Counted from the first letter of the stretch, positions 45,641 to 59,489 are shown. The stretch: 64,000 nucleotides of DNA from Cymbidium sinense (GCA_021442155.1 CM038216.1:158643983-158707982), one strand, 5' to 3'. Notes: generated by a model from the sequence alone, not told the origin. Translations and numbers: made by a program.

Positions 45641-48600
45641 GGCGGTTATGCTTGGTCATTCTAAGCAAATCTTCATCAGAATGTAACTCATAAGATGTCC
45701 TTTGAGTTATCCTCTTCTTAGCGGTCGGTGAGCTAAGCATATCTCTACGTCAAGAAAAGCCTTGATTAGAGATTCTCTCATCTCTTTGGATAAGACAAGG
45801 GTATCATATACTTAACTTAGTTGACAACTTTCTAAGATGTGTTAGGATGTTATCAAATCTGACTTGGTCCTCCACAAGCATATCCATAGGTGGAGCATCC
45901 TATGGAAGGGCTATCTGCTCACTAGAACCAATGGCTTGTTTACCCTTATCAAGAGGTGCTACCCTATAAGGTAGAACTTTGCCACTATTGGGTTGACTTC
46001 AGTGATTCAAAAAAGGAAAGTCCAATGCTGAACTAGAAGAGAGTGGATCGAAATGACTAGAGCTATCATTATTATTTTCTAGACTTGGGGAGTTTTTAAT
46101 AGGAATAAAATCTAAAGTACAGAAGTAGACTATATATAAGTGAAATCTTTCTTCATTGATTTCTTTTTAGGTGGACATATATGATAAAAATCTAACAAAG
46201 TAAGTGGGGTAAGATATTTAATGCCCTTGTCTATTGATACAACGCTCTTGCTGGTAGAAGAGAAGCTAGTGGAGGAAGAAGTAGCTATAACTATGGATGG
46301 AGTGCTAGACTTGAACGGTGATTTTTCTACTGAACTATCCCGGGCAAGTAAGGTGGACTGATGCTGCTGCTGTTGGGCTATCACCTTCTTCAAGTTATCT
46401 TTGGCAACTTATAAACCTTCCTTGATGTTGAAGATTTGAGCGCCTCAGGCACCTGTAAAAAGAGTTTTTTAATCTTAAAAATTACTTTTTTAGAGGTTCG
46501 GGATAAGGCAATATTTCAACATTCTTTTATCTTAAGAGGATCATAGGTTTTCCCAAGAATTATCCTAATATAATTGGAAGGTTGTTCTAATAAGTATTCT
46601 TTGGGGATAACTACGACACTTGACTTGTAGCTACACTCTAATCCTTAAAAGTAATACAGTCCTCTAAGACAAGACTAACAATGTGGTGGTAGGGGAAATA
46701 GTTAGGATCATTACTCTTGCTTACTTCCTCCAGCCTCTTGAGCTCTAGTAACTGAAAGTAAAATTTTTTTAAGAGATTCTTAAAGATCTTTCTAACTACC
46801 TCCCTCTTGAATAAATATGGTTTATTCAATCTATCAGTAAGAGTATATGGGTAATAGCTAGCTGGCGGTTGGTAGGAGTACCATTATTGGGTAGGCTGTT
46901 GATGTGGTGGGAATGATCGTTATGGTGGCTGATATGACAGCCGAGGTGGTGGCAGAGGAGGTGGTAGAGGAGGCTGTTGAGCTCGAGGTCTCTCATACTG
47001 GATGCTAGCGGGCTGCTTCCCTCTATCCATTGACATAAGTGTCTCTAGCTTCTTCTTGAACACCTTCTGTGGCTTGGGTCGAGATGATTGGTCAGGAAAA
47101 GGGTGATTGTTTGGCTTCTTCTTGCAGGCTAGCAGCCTTTTTAATTAGTTTCTCAAATGTCTGAATGGTAAAGCCCTTAAGCATGAAGGTAGCTGGGCCA
47201 TAAATATTCTTGAGAAGAATCTCAATGACATGTTGTTTGGATTGTTACAGTTCGTATTTCATGCTTAAGTTGTGCCACCTGAGAATATAATCAATAATGG
47301 ACTTGTTGAAAACTTTTTTCACTACAATGAGGTTGCTAGTCACTCTTTAATGAGCTCCAGCAAGCCTCTTGATGAAGAGGTTCTCCAACTAAGCAAAAGT
47401 TTTTAATGAATTGTTGAGTAATTTGGCATACCAATCAAATGCAACCCCTGCTAGGCTGTTGATAAAAAGTCTGAACAAAAGTGTGTCACTGCCACCGACA
47501 TTGCGGCAACTGGCTCTGAAGTGTGCAATATGTTGATGTAGGTTCCCACTTTCATCAAATATCTTGAAGGAAGGCGGCACAAAATCCTGGGGTTTTAAAC
47601 TGGATCAAATCTCTCAGAGTATGGTCTACCCTTTGGAATAGATGAGCTCCCCCAGGCTTGCATCGCTTCCCTCACCTACTACTCTACCATGTTTTTAATG
47701 TCCTTCTCATGCATGGAAGTGCCATTTGTAACCTTCTTATGCAAGCTACCAGTGTCATCCTCTGGGAGTGCACCTAGGATGCTCTAAGGTATGTACCAAG
47801 TATGGATGATTAGCTATCATAGGAGAAGGCTATGAAACTGGGGTTGAGTTCTGTAATGTTGAGACCACTGCCATAAACTCCTTCATCTTCTTCCCCATAT
47901 TGTCAATGTGATCATATCTCTATTTGAGCTGGTGGAGGAGGTGTTGGGTCGAGTGAGAAGTGTCACCTTCCTAGAGCATGACACCTTCCTGACTAAGCTC
48001 ATCCCACTATAAGGATCCCCATGTATCAACCATGTGGACTCTGCCTGTGTCGTTTAACATGTCATCCTTGTCAAGATCAAAATGGACTCTATCCTCCTCC
48101 TGATATGAGTGGTCACTCCCGAGAATTCCCCTTTTCTCTACAAAGTTGTCCACTAATATGTCATCTATCGATCGATCTACTATGCTTGGCTAGACCGGAA
48201 TGAATACCCGTTGACTGCTAGTCGTAGGACTGTGCTCCTCTACCCCTATGCAATAGGCATTGCCTACTATCAAGACTTTCTCGTTGGGAGGATCAACTAT
48301 CATGGGGGCTATGTCTACGTCGACTCCCCTTTCTATCTCTGTCTGCTGTGGAGATGGTGCAACGATGTTGCTCTTGGGTTGCCACTCCTTCCTAACCATA
48401 GTTGAGGTAGAAAGTCGAGTAGGGGAGCTCGATCTCACCTCAACATGTGGAATGGATGGAGCAGGATACTTGGTTCGTAGCTGGATCACTAGTGGGGATG
48501 ATCTTTCCCTAGATGGGGGCTTCTAAATCATGGCGGGAGTGGTAGATGATGTAAGTTGAACGGGTGATGGCAGATGGCGAGAGGAGTACTGTGATGGCAA

Positions 48601-48759
48601 CATCGACTGCCCCTCAACTGTAGATCTCCTCTTACGGTGGCTGAGCCAGTAAGAACAATGTTGTCTGAATGATCAGCCTAACAAGGCAACGATCAGGGAA
48701 ATCCATCATGGCGGAGGCTGCCAACTGCTTGGCATACCTCCGTCGCTCTCTCTTGCCCG
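45641..48759 (-). pseudogene. Gag of the Tat/Ogre element, main part, degenerate
   Basis: Capsid-like retrotransposon gag domain at about 47580-47130: MPPSFKIFDESGNLHQHIAH, NVGGSDTLLFRLFINSL, GVAFDWYAKL. After it come a Pro/Tyr/Gly-rich linker (47000-46860) and a Ser-rich segment (46393-46130). The N-terminal side (48489-48190 and up to 48759) has a Ser/Pro-rich piece and, at its edge, a basic run KRERRRYAKQLAAS. The frame at 48759 continues on the far side of the nested solo LTR at 56222. Confidence 0.8.
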
Positions 48760-48764
48760 CATGG
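48760..48764. repeat. Target-site duplication of the nested solo LTR, left
   Basis: CATGG, repeated at 56217-56221. Confidence 0.85.
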
Positions 48765-50949
48765 TGTGTGTTTAATTTTGTTTATTATTTAGATTATTAT
48801 TAAGTGTGTTAGGGGACACAACATAGATCTACAGATATACTCATTAAGGTGATCAGGTGCGATATTAAGGAATAGTATACTATCTCGAGAGATAAATGTC
48901 ACTATCTTATAATGGACCTAATCACCTAATGAGGACTTCTAAGGCATGATGGGTCTTCGAGTGTACTAGAGATATTTCCCCTACTTTACATGAAAAAAAT
49001 AAAGCAGGCTTTATTTAAATCGGATTCGTTAAGTTTCCAATGAAGGCAAGCCCCCATAGTTAATTATATCCTAAAAAATAAGATTCCTTAAGAATACTCT
49101 CGATTAAGGTAAATGATTATTGTCTCCAAAGATTTCAAAGAAATGACTATCAATCAATTGGTTATTTTTAAAAAATCAAGTAGGATTGATCAAGAAGAGA
49201 GAGTTATTATTGAAACCAAAAGGAGATGAGTAGAGAATGCTTATGATACTAGGAAACCTAGCGAGCATCCCAAACTATCATATGGTTGGACTTTATATTT
49301 TTGGAATTGAGGAAAATTATATGTTTGAGTTGAATTTTTATTAGAAATCTAGGGCTTATAATTTCACAACACAAGATCATGGAAATGCCTAAGAGATGAG
49401 GATTTATATTTGTAGCCCATAAAGAGAAACAAAAACCTTGGATCATAAATCTAGGGAGCTTTTGTGAGGTCCACAGCACGACCTAAATCTAAGGCAAAAA
49501 TAGGTATATGGTTTACCTCCACTACAGAGAATAAACCACCCGATTGTTAAACAATTACAGGTGCCTCTCCTCCTATGATTTTTGTTGTTTGTTTAGAAAG
49601 GAGTCCAGTCCTTCTCACTTCTAAGAGACTAGATCATGAAGGGTATGAACTCATGACTTAATCTAATGTAAATTTTGTTAAATTTTATTTTAATTTTTGG
49701 ACATTTTTATTTGACATAGGCTATGGGATTTCATATGCCTAATGCATGAGAAATTGGTTATGGGCTAAAATTAGAAAGAAGGAGGTGTGTTTTCACCATG
49801 GCTCTCAAAGGTCAAGCCATTTTAGCCCTCCATTAGCAAGAGTGAAACACTATGATTTATGCATGATGTGAGACATACAACATCCAGCTAAGGGGTTGCT
49901 AAATCTTTTATTATCTTGATTTATGTCTTAGACTTTATGTGAGGTTATGAGTTTTTTAATTTAATTTTGAGTTGAATAATTAGATAGAAAATTTATTTTT
50001 TCCTAAGAGCCTAATCACATCCAGACCATTCAAAAACCATTAAGAAATTAAAAAATTAAGAAAATCATACCATCCTAATTACACAATCATAAATGAAAAT
50101 CAATCAATTTATAAAATCAGTGCAATCAGGTACTGCCGTACAACCTAAAAAGAAATATGGGTAGCCGAGCACTACCCTTATATAACCCGGATTATAAATA
50201 AATAATTACAATTAGAAGGAATTCATGTTATGAGGGTCTCATTCTTCATTTCTTCCTTTCTTCATTTCTTTCTTTCTTCATTTGACTTGGGATGTAGTTT
50301 TCTCCAAGGTTTCACATGGCACATAAGACATGGTCTTATAACCAATGTTCACCTTAATTCTCCCATAACATTCATTCCAAATCTTAATTTCAAAATTTAC
50401 ATCAAAATGGGAAAGACAAATCTAACTAAATCTGTAAAATAGAGATTAGCTAAATATACCACACAACCAAACAATTATATGAATAATTTGGACTTAGCAG
50501 CCCACACATGGGTAACCAAGTTCACATGTTATAATTTTGGCTATGCTTAGGGGTACAAAAATCCCGCATAGCAAAAGCATCTATATTTTTATTACAACGC
50601 CCCTTAAGCACAACCCCCTCCAGGAAACATGATTAGGCTAAGATCATCCTATCATCTAATCTACGCACATGCATCCTAACATCTAGCATAAAACATTACA
50701 TCAAAAAATAAAACCAGGCATCAAACCATGCATCACCTTAACATAGAGCTAGAAATGGTGACTTAGCCAAATGTGTGTGTCATTTAAGGCTTGTGTGGTA
50801 TGTCTTAGCTATGCTATAAGATTGAAATTTTCTAAGTGTAAAAGATTTAATTTTGAGGGTAGTTTCATTTCAAGTGATTTAGTTGATTTGTCAATTTTAG
50901 TTGATGATTTGATTTGGTTTGAATGAACCTACACTTAGCTACTAAATGT

Positions 50950-53085
50950 TATGAAGAGAAAAAAAAAGAGAAGAGAACTTCTTTTTCATCCCTACCTTAA
51001 GTAATTTCTAAGGTAGCTTCATTAATGATTTTTTTCTTTAATGAATATTTTATTATATGTTTTAATTAACCCAAAGTTTAGATTTATTCTAAATAGTACA
51101 ATTCAATAAGAAAGGCATCTTAGGATTAGTTAAGGTGAATTACTATCACATAATGCACAACCATTTATTTCTTTCCACTATGTATACCATACATATGAAT
51201 AATCCTAAACATACCTATACATGCAATGCAAATTTTTGCACACTTTGAAGATGAATGCCATGAGATATGATTTGAAAATTTGGATATTCCATGAATGCAT
51301 GTCTTTATTATGTAGAAAAGAGGGATTCTTCATCCATTAACATAATGCACATCCACATGTATAAAAGACATAAGTGAGTATGACACCATTATTTTTTACA
51401 CAGGGCATAAGGTACAATACCTACTTAGGGCTACTTAAATCCTCACAGCTTGGGATGTCCAGACTAATATACAACTTTTTTTAAATACATGTAGATGTAC
51501 AAAAAGAAATAAATGGACAAAAAATCATGCAAAATATTTTTTTTTGTTTGATTTAGTTGTATAATTTATATAAACAGGAGGATCCTTCTTAAGTCATAAC
51601 ATAAAAATGCTTAAGAATAGATTTAAGCAAGTGTTGTGTTCTTTTCAAATGAACTATACACTTTAAAAATCCTTTTCAAATCCATGTTAAGGAAAGAGAA
51701 GAAAATAACATAAAATACATTTTATGCTATAATCACATGCAAGCTTATAAGTACTTGTAAGTAACATCGCTTCATTCATAATCTTTGATTTATAGGTTTA
51801 GAAAATAATTTTTGGTTTAATAGTGATAATAGCCACTCATATTCTTAATTTTAACCAACCCATGCAATTTGACATAAAAGAAAATATTTTATTTGATTGA
51901 TTTTTCAAAAGAAATGAATGCATGATTTCATATGGCAATCAATATTTAGCATGCTTGGAAAGAAATAAAAGAATGTAAACCTATGACTTCATTCACCCTA
52001 ATTAATTTCTAAGGACAATCCTATAAAATACGATCATTTAAAATGAATCAAAATTCTTTAAGGAGATTTTTATTTTTGAATTTGATTTGACTTAAGAAAA
52101 GTGAAAATTTTTTAGTCCTAACCCATTTCTCCCATATGTGAATTGGTTTAGTTTAATTTTAGAGCAATTAGGTTGATTTTATATTTTATTTAGGTTATGG
52201 TAAAAATTAAATTCATTAATTACCCCTTACCTATACTGCTTTAGCATAATTATTCAAGTAATTGTGAGCCAATATATGATATGCAATAATGTGAAAATTA
52301 AATCAGCAATGCACCTAAGAAATAAAGGGGCATAATGCAATTAGCTCATAATTTTTGATTAATTAAGCTAAAGAGTTTACATAAGTACTTTCATAACCAT
52401 CCTGCACATGTAGCTTGATTATGATTTCTTTTGAAATTCTCTTAGGTTATTGAACACCTAAGAGTCTACCAAAGAATTAGATGATTAAGTTTTAGAATAA
52501 TTTGATTTTGAATTTAATTAATTAAATTAGTTAATGAGGTGATTAAGCCATTAATTAATTTGCACATTAATTAATTGTCTATCCAAATGAAATAAACTTA
52601 GGGGAAAAGATTGGAAAAGAAATCTTAATCTCATTCCCTAAGTCCATTTAGATTTTCATGATGATTAGCAAGCTTAATTAATACATTTATCACTATTTAA
52701 CATGTTAATTAATCATTTAATTAATTAAGAGAGGGATGAAGGATGAAATAAGCAATTCCCTTAATTAATTCAACAATAAATTCCAAATAAAATCATGAGA
52801 GGCAGAGGTCATCCCACTAATCAACCTTAGGAAGTTTATAATTAATTATTAAAGTAATTAAGGAGTAATTAGCCTAATTTTATTTCTAATAAAATCCAAA
52901 TTGAGTAAAAATTATTATTCAAAATCAATTAGTTTTAATTTTATATTATTCTTCTTTGAATTATCTTTAAAATGAGCCTGAGTTTGTATTTTTTTTTTGG
53001 ATTTTTCTATAATTAGTTATGAATTTAGGAAGTTTCATCATTAAAATAAAAGTAATTAGAGCTAATTAACCTCCTAATCCCATTG
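50950..53085. other. LTR segment unique to the solo LTR
   Basis: AT-rich, with many TTAATTAA-type palindromes around 52500-52870. The 3' LTR jumps from its equivalent of 50945 straight to GGCCGCGTGG. Either the solo LTR is the longer ancestral form or it took up an extra insertion; no terminal repeats were recognised at the edges. Confidence 0.5.
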
Positions 53086-54379
53086 GGCCACGTGGCGGCT
53101 GACGCGGCACACTGACACGTTGTGCTTTCCATGTGGCGTTACGGATAGGTTATTTAAGTTGTAACATCCGCTTGTTGAGTCGTTAGACGGTGAATGCGCT
53201 TTCTCTATTTGTCGTCTGATCTAATCTCATAGTTTAGACTTAAATGAGATGTGATCTAGCATGATCTAATCATAACTATCCATTCTAATCACGCAGAATA
53301 GATGGCGTGTGATCCTTCTCCTTCGCGAGTGATGAGTTCATCTCTCTCTGTTCAATTTGAGCTCACCCGAGCTTGGATTGGGATCAAATGATCTCACACC
53401 TTTGGAAGGAGGGGGGATGCACATCCAATGATCAAGATTCAATGGGGTGACACTTTCCTTCAAAAAGGACCAAACAAGAATTCCTATGGCTACGATTTTG
53501 AGACCAATTACCTTGCCGGAGGCTATCACTTGGGCTTCCAACTGAGGAGGTAGCTTCATCTAGTAGAGACAAAGCCCTATTGAAGGTATTGGATCTTGAC
53601 TTGAAGTGTATGGCTCGGTTGACCAAGCTCCCCTTCAATGGTGATCAGCCTTGATCAAGGTGATGCTTCCCGTGGCTTGGAGACTTAGGAAATGACTTGG
53701 TTGAGCTTGATGAGCTCCACTGATGGTGTATGCAAGATTAATTTAGCTTTGGTGGAGAATTGAGTGAGTTGGGATTTAGATTGACCTCTCTTATTTCAAC
53801 TTTGATTAAAACTAAGAAGGAGAAATATTGTAAAGGCTTGGAGAAGCTTCATTTCAACCTCCTTAGTTATATCGAAATCAATGCTTGTGGTTTGAGTGGG
53901 AATGAGGGAGAGTATATCTCCTCCTCCTTGGATCTGATGGTGAAGAGTAGTTTTGCCATTTTTTATCAATGGGTGAGATTGGTTGATCTATTTGGGCTAC
54001 CAACCATCCCATGTGAGTCATTTTAGGTAGTGGAGGGAAGGAGAGTGGATGCCCATGTGCTAGGTGAGTGCATTGGGTGATCCAAGTGTTCAATTTCATT
54101 GGAGGGGTCAGTTTGGCCCTGGCTTCAGTCATGCCCGACCCAAGCTCATTGGGTCATGTTCACCGCCTCTCTTGGGGCCCATGTGGATCACTAGGAAGAT
54201 GCCAAGTGGCCTTGAGAAAGAAATGACCAAATTCTAAGTGAATTTTGTCATATGATACCCTTTCAGTTAAGGGTAAAATGCTCATTTGGCCATGATTTTG
54301 ATTTGAGAATATTTTAAATGATTCAAAAATGGGTTGGGCCAAATTTCAAGTGGTTTGGAGTTTATTTGATTTGAATTGA

Positions 54380-54760
54380 TTAAATTGGACCCATTTAGGT
54401 CAAGTTGGGTCAAATTGGGTTAGGTTGACCAATTGGTCAAATTGGGTCAAACCATGGGTTAGTTCAAGTTCAAATGATCATTTGGAGCCTATTGGTATCA
54501 TTAGTTTGGTTCAATTTGGTTTAGATTTGGTTTTGGTTCATTTAGGTAAAATAAGTCAAGTTGACCAATTTGACCCATTTGACCCAATTGGGTTAGGTCA
54601 TGAGTTGGTTTAGGCTTGGTTGATCATTTGAAAGGTATTGCAAGCTTTGGTTTCAATTAATATTGGTTTGGTTTGATTTCAAGTTGACTTAATTTTTTAG
54701 GTCAAGTTGGGTTCATGGTCAATTGGGCTAGGTTGGGTCTAGTTGGCCATTTGAAATTTT
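54380..54760. promoter_or_regulatory. TTGAC(C/T) cluster in the solo LTR
   Basis: At least nine TTGACC or GGTCAA-type cores in the first 220 bp, many in inverted pairs separated by AATT. Position in the LTR matches the clusters in the other two LTRs. Confidence 0.45.
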
Positions 54761-56216
54761 GGTTAAGTTCAACAATCAATTTAGAATGAATTTGACCCAT
54801 TGGTTGCAATCAATTTGGCTTAGATTAAGATTTGACCCATTTTGACTTTTTAGGTCAACTTGGGTCAACTTAGGTCAAGTGGCCAATTAGGGTTGGTTTG
54901 GCTTAATTGATGGCTTGATCAAGTTCAATTATTGATTATGAATTAGTTTTGATCAATGGTTTCAATTAATTCGGCATATGATAGATTTTGGCTAGTTCAA
55001 ATTTCATTTGGGCTAAATGTTGACTTGGTCAAAGGCTAGGTTTGACCCGATTTGAGTGATTGGTCATCATAGGATGATTATTGCTCACAATATGAGGCTT
55101 AGATGGGCTTAGTTCAATCCAATTTGGGTTGGATTAGAATTTGGCTCAAAAAGGTTTTTTAGATCACTTTGGGTCAAGTGACCTAAGTGGGTCAATTGGC
55201 TTGATCAAGGTTTGATTCAAGTTTGGCTGAATTCACATATAGACTTATGATGGAAATATAAATCCAATTGCAAGTGATTTGGAGTCAAATGAGTTTTGAT
55301 TCATTTGACAATTTCAAGTCAAAAGGGTAAACATGGGTTTGACTTGGTTAGTTTGATTTTGGTTTGGTGATTGTAGTTTATGTTTATATTTGGGCTTGTG
55401 ATTGAAGGAGTAATTGTTTGAAGAGAAAATCCAATGGTTTGGATTGATTTGAGAATAGTTTGGTTAAGTTCAAGGATTTGACTTGAAAGATTATAAGTTG
55501 GATTTTAAGTTGAATTTTAAGTTGAGTTTTGAATTTAGTTTTGGTTATTTAAATTTATATTTCATTTATATTTGTGCATATAAATGAGAATATAAATGGG
55601 TTATGAGAAAATCTTTTGAGTTTGGAGAGATTTGGATTTGATTTGAGCTAAGTCCATAAGATGAAATCAAAGGGCTTAGAAAAGATTTTGGATTTGGAAT
55701 TGATCATGGGTTTCAATCATTTGATTTAGAATTGATTTATGATTTGAATTTTTGAATTGATTTATGATTTGAGAAAATCAATTGAGTTAGAATTGATTTA
55801 AGATTTGATTTGAGCAAGGTCCATAAGATGGAATCAAAGGGCTTAGAAAAGATTTTGTATTTGATTTAAGATTTGAGAAAATCAATTGAGTTGGAATTGA
55901 TTTAAGATTTGAGTTTTGGAATTAATTTATGATTTGAGAAAATCAATTCAGTTGGAATTGATTTGAGAATTGAATTTGAAGTTTGGTTTGAAAGAAAAAA
56001 GCAAGGATTGGTTTCAAGCTATAAGGTAGGCAAGTCCTACTAATTCTCCTAAGGCATAACCTATTCTTATGGCTAACTCTTCTATGTCTCTAGGGTTAGG
56101 TTAAGTGTTCACCTAATCACTAGAAGTGTCTTAAGACTAAGGAACTCTTAGTGTCTAGAGGAGTCTTATGTCTAAGATGAAGAAGTTGAAAGCTCACTCC
56201 AAAATTGAGGTCAACA

Positions 56217-56221
56217 CATGG
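56217..56221. repeat. Target-site duplication of the nested solo LTR, right
   Basis: CATGG, identical to 48760-48764. Joining the two sides with one copy keeps the minus-strand gag frame open, supporting the border. Confidence 0.85.
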
Positions 56222-57125
56222 ACAGATACTCGAGCCTCCATGACTCTCTCTCTCTATGGATCTGACCTCTAACATTCATAAGGATCATGGATCATAAGTT
56301 AAATAAGGTACCGAACTCTGAGCATCCATAAGCTCTATCGACCTAGCATAGAACAATCTAAGTTGGGGCCTCCTTCCTAGTGGGTTGCTCATAGTGTCTT
56401 TGGTGGTGGAGGAGATGCAGCGATCCTCCAGTAGTCTTCCTCTCCATCTGAGGCCGAGAGGAGGTGGAACCTACTGCCACTCAAAAGTGGAGAGGTCTCA
56501 CGGGGAGAACCCTCCTCAGCTATATGGGAAGTAGCGTTAAGCTCTCTGGTGGCTCGTTCATGATCCCGCTTAATCTTTCAAATTTTATTATGGCATTGGG
56601 TGTGAGTGAGCAAAGTAGAGCGCCTACCTCGAAGGTGAGGGAGACTATCTCAAAGGATAAGATAGCATTCCCCTTTGGGGTAACTAAAGAGGAGGTAGTA
56701 GTGCTCACTGGAGCTATGGTAGGGGCAACTGAACGAGCAGGAACTGAAACAACTAATACTGATACTAACACTGAATGGGGTGTGGAAACCACTGCGACCT
56801 TCCTCTTGAATGAGAGAAACTCAGAATAAGATGGGATATCAAAGTGGATGAGTGGCATCTATCTCGCCACCTCCTCCTTGTTAACGGTTGTGAGGGTTGT
56901 CCCCTCATAAGTAATTTGAACCCCTTAAAGCCACGACCAAGGTAGACCAGGTTTGTGACATCAGTTGTCATGAGATTGGCCTGATCCAAGGACAGATTTA
57001 CACCAAAAGGGCAAGAGAAGATGAACTTGCTAGGAGCCATGATCACGACACTAACTATAGTGGAATCACTACATTTGTTGAAACATAATTGAGTCAGCCT
57101 TGCCTTAATGTTTGCCTTCAATCAT
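56222..57125 (-). pseudogene. Upstream open reading region of the Tat/Ogre element (gag start or extra ORF1)
   Basis: Minus-strand frames with MAPSKFIFSCPFGVNLSLDQ (about 57035), LVYLGRGFKGFKL (about 56940), then MPLIHFDIPSYSEFLSFKRK (from 56858) and a Ser/Thr/Val-rich stretch. At its left end the frame runs into the gag side across the solo LTR. Ogre elements have an extra ORF before gag, which this could be; I do not recognise a domain. Confidence 0.5.
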
Positions 57126-57129
57126 TGAC

Positions 57130-58560
57130 TTCTATATTTAGTTTGGAATTTGAACCCACACTTAATAAATTTAGGTATGCTAAGTGGGGTTCATTGAATT
57201 TAGGAGAGATTTTTTATATTCGGAGGAGAGACCTTGCCATATGATTTTGATTTAGAACCCATACTCAACCAATTTAAGTAGGTTGGGTGGGGTTCAAATA
57301 TTTGGAGAGACCTTTGAAGATATTTATATTGTATGTCTTGTTTGAAAATTTTGATTTGGAAAACCTTTACTTAGCAAATTTAGGTATGCTAAGAAGAGGT
57401 TTTGATTATATGTTTTGAAAATTTTATGAAAACATCTTTATTTGTGATGATTGGTTATGTGTGATATATGTTGACTTGATTTGAAAGTGAGGCATCTTAT
57501 TTAACAAATTTGGTATGTTAAGGAGAGGTCAAATTTTTTTGATATGTGTTTGAAAATGAGACTCTCACTTAACAAATTTGGTATGTTAGGTGGGAGCCAA
57601 ATGTGATTATGATTTATATTTTGAGAATGAGACTCTCATTTAACAAATTTGGTATGTTAAGTGGGAGTCAAATGCATTATAATTTGTGAATGAGATTTTT
57701 ACTTAAGCAAATTTAGTATGTTAAGTAGGAATCAAATGTAATATGATTTAAAAATGAGACTCTTACTTAACAAATTTGATATATTAAGTAGGAGTTAGGG
57801 GATTATGATTTGAAAATGAGATTCTCACTTAATAAATTTGGTATATTAAGTAGGAATCAAGTGTGATTACGATTTGTATTTTGAAAATGAGTCTCTCACT
57901 CAATAAATTTGGTATGTTAAGTGGGAGTCAAATGTGTTATGATTTTTTGAAAATGTGACTCTTACTTAACAAATTTGGTATGTTAAGTAGGAGTCAAATG
58001 TGATTATGATTTGAAAAAGAGACTCTTACTTAACAAATTTGGTATGTTAAATAGGAGCTAAGTGTAATATGATTTGAAAATGAGATTCTCACTTAACAAA
58101 TTTGATATGTTAAGTGGGAATCAAGTGTGACTATGATTTGTGTTTTTAAAATGAGACCTCACTTAACGAATTTGGTATGTTAAGTAGGAGTCAAGTGTTT
58201 TGTGACTTGAAAATGAGGCTCTTAACAAATTTGGTATATTAAGTAGGAGGCCAAATGTGTTTATGATTTTTGAAAATGTGACTCTTACTTAACAAATTTG
58301 GTATGTTAAGTAGGAGTTAAGTGTGATATGATTTGAAAAATGAGATTCTCACTTAGCAAATTTGGTATGTTAAGTAGGAATCAAGTGTAATTATGATTTT
58401 TTTTTGAAAGAGGGGAAATTTATTTAACAAATTTGGGTATGTTAAATAGAGTTCAATTTGTTCTTGTGACTTTTGGAAATGGGACTCTCATTTGAGAAAA
58501 TTGGGTATGTCAAATGGAGCCCAAAATATATCTTGATTTCATGTGTGTGATTTCTTGCTC
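57130..58560. repeat. Tandem array of 62-72-bp hairpin-forming repeats in the 5' leader
   Basis: About 18 units with consensus core TACTTAACA, AATTTGGTA, TGTTAAGTA: a perfect 9-bp inverted repeat around a 9-nt loop, followed by GGAGTCAAATGTGATTATGA. Starts at about 57567, 57638, 57701 and 57765 show the spacing. Outer units (57147-57420, and after 58400) are diverged. Compensating changes occur in some arms. Confidence 0.85.
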
Positions 58561-59035
58561 TTGAAAAGAGGGAAACTTCAACTCTAGCATATGTGGAATA
58601 TGTTAAGGGGAGTTTTAATTTTATGCTATAATTTTATTTGAAAATAGAATCTTCATTCAACAAATTTGAGCATGTTGAATGAAGGTGGTCATTTTTAAAA
58701 GTGTGATTTTGGAAAAGAGGGAAACTTCAACTTTACCATATGTGAAATATGTTAAGTGTAGTTTTGATTTTATGCTATAATTTTATTTAAAAATAGAATC
58801 TTCATTTAACAAATTTGAGCATGTTGAATGAAGGTGGTCATTTTCAAAAGTGTGCTTTTGAAAAAGGAGGGAAACTCCAATTTTAGCATATGTGAAATAT
58901 GTCAAGCAGAGTTTCAATTTTATGTTATGATTTTATTTGAAAATAGAATCTTCATTCAAACAAACTTGGGCATGTTGAACAAAGATAACTATTTTCCAAA
59001 AGATGATTTTGAAAAATAATTTTGATTTTGAAAAG
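58561..59035. repeat. Three ~150-bp tandem repeats in the 5' leader
   Basis: GGGAAACTTCAACT-type starts at about 58570, 58720 and 58869. Each unit includes a TAGAATCTTCATTCAACAAA core, a longer descendant of the hairpin unit next to it. Confidence 0.8.
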
Positions 59036-59489
59036 AACCTCCATGTAATAATCATGGGGTTTGTTAGATTAAGTTTGGTTATATGAGTTTTGTGATTTTT
59101 TTTAAGTTTCTTATGAATTTTGTGCAAGATATTTTATTATGTGAATTTTTAAAAAGTGCTTCAGAAAAATGACATTTTTGCAAAAGAGTTTATTTACTTA
59201 TAAGATGAACCTTGCCTCACCAAGCTAGTGGTGAGGAGGTTCTAAGATTTTGTCATCTCCTTTCATTAATTAATTTTATATTTCACCTATTAGGTGAACC
59301 AATAGGGATTTGAAGACCTACAAAGAGTGATGTCCTAAAACATAGAGGATGTTGGCTAACTTTGCTTAAGAATGAAATAAGCTAAGTGCTAACGGAAGGA
59401 AAGACATTCTTGGACTCATATGAAATACAAGTCCACTATCGATGCTTGGAGACAACAGTTATCTACTAAAGATGGAGAGAGGAACTTAT
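59036..59489. other. Retrotransposon 5' leader, unique part
   Basis: No coding region or repeat seen between the primer-binding-like site and the tandem arrays. Confidence 0.45.

Larger units (their letters stand above)
48765..56216 (-). mobile_element. Nested solo LTR of the same Tat/Ogre family (7.45 kb)
   Basis: Starts TGTGTGTTTAATTTTG and ends GAGGTCAACA, with CATGG on both sides. It aligns along its length with the two LTRs of the host element and lies in the same orientation. It contains about 2.1 kb (50950-53085) absent from the 3' LTR; a CACGTGGC-containing junction follows at about 53090. Being a solo LTR with its own duplication, it marks a later insertion that lost its interior by LTR recombination. 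It has no coding domain. Confidence 0.88.

Noticed and set aside
32952..56216. A retrotransposon made of the LTRs at 32952-38388 and 48765-56216
   Set aside because: Flanking duplications do not match for this pair, there is no primer site next to 48765, and sequence differences pair 32952-38388 with 59515-63869 instead.
57130..58560. Possible CRISPR-like array
   Set aside because: Units are contiguous, variable and without unique spacers, and the context is a plant retrotransposon leader.
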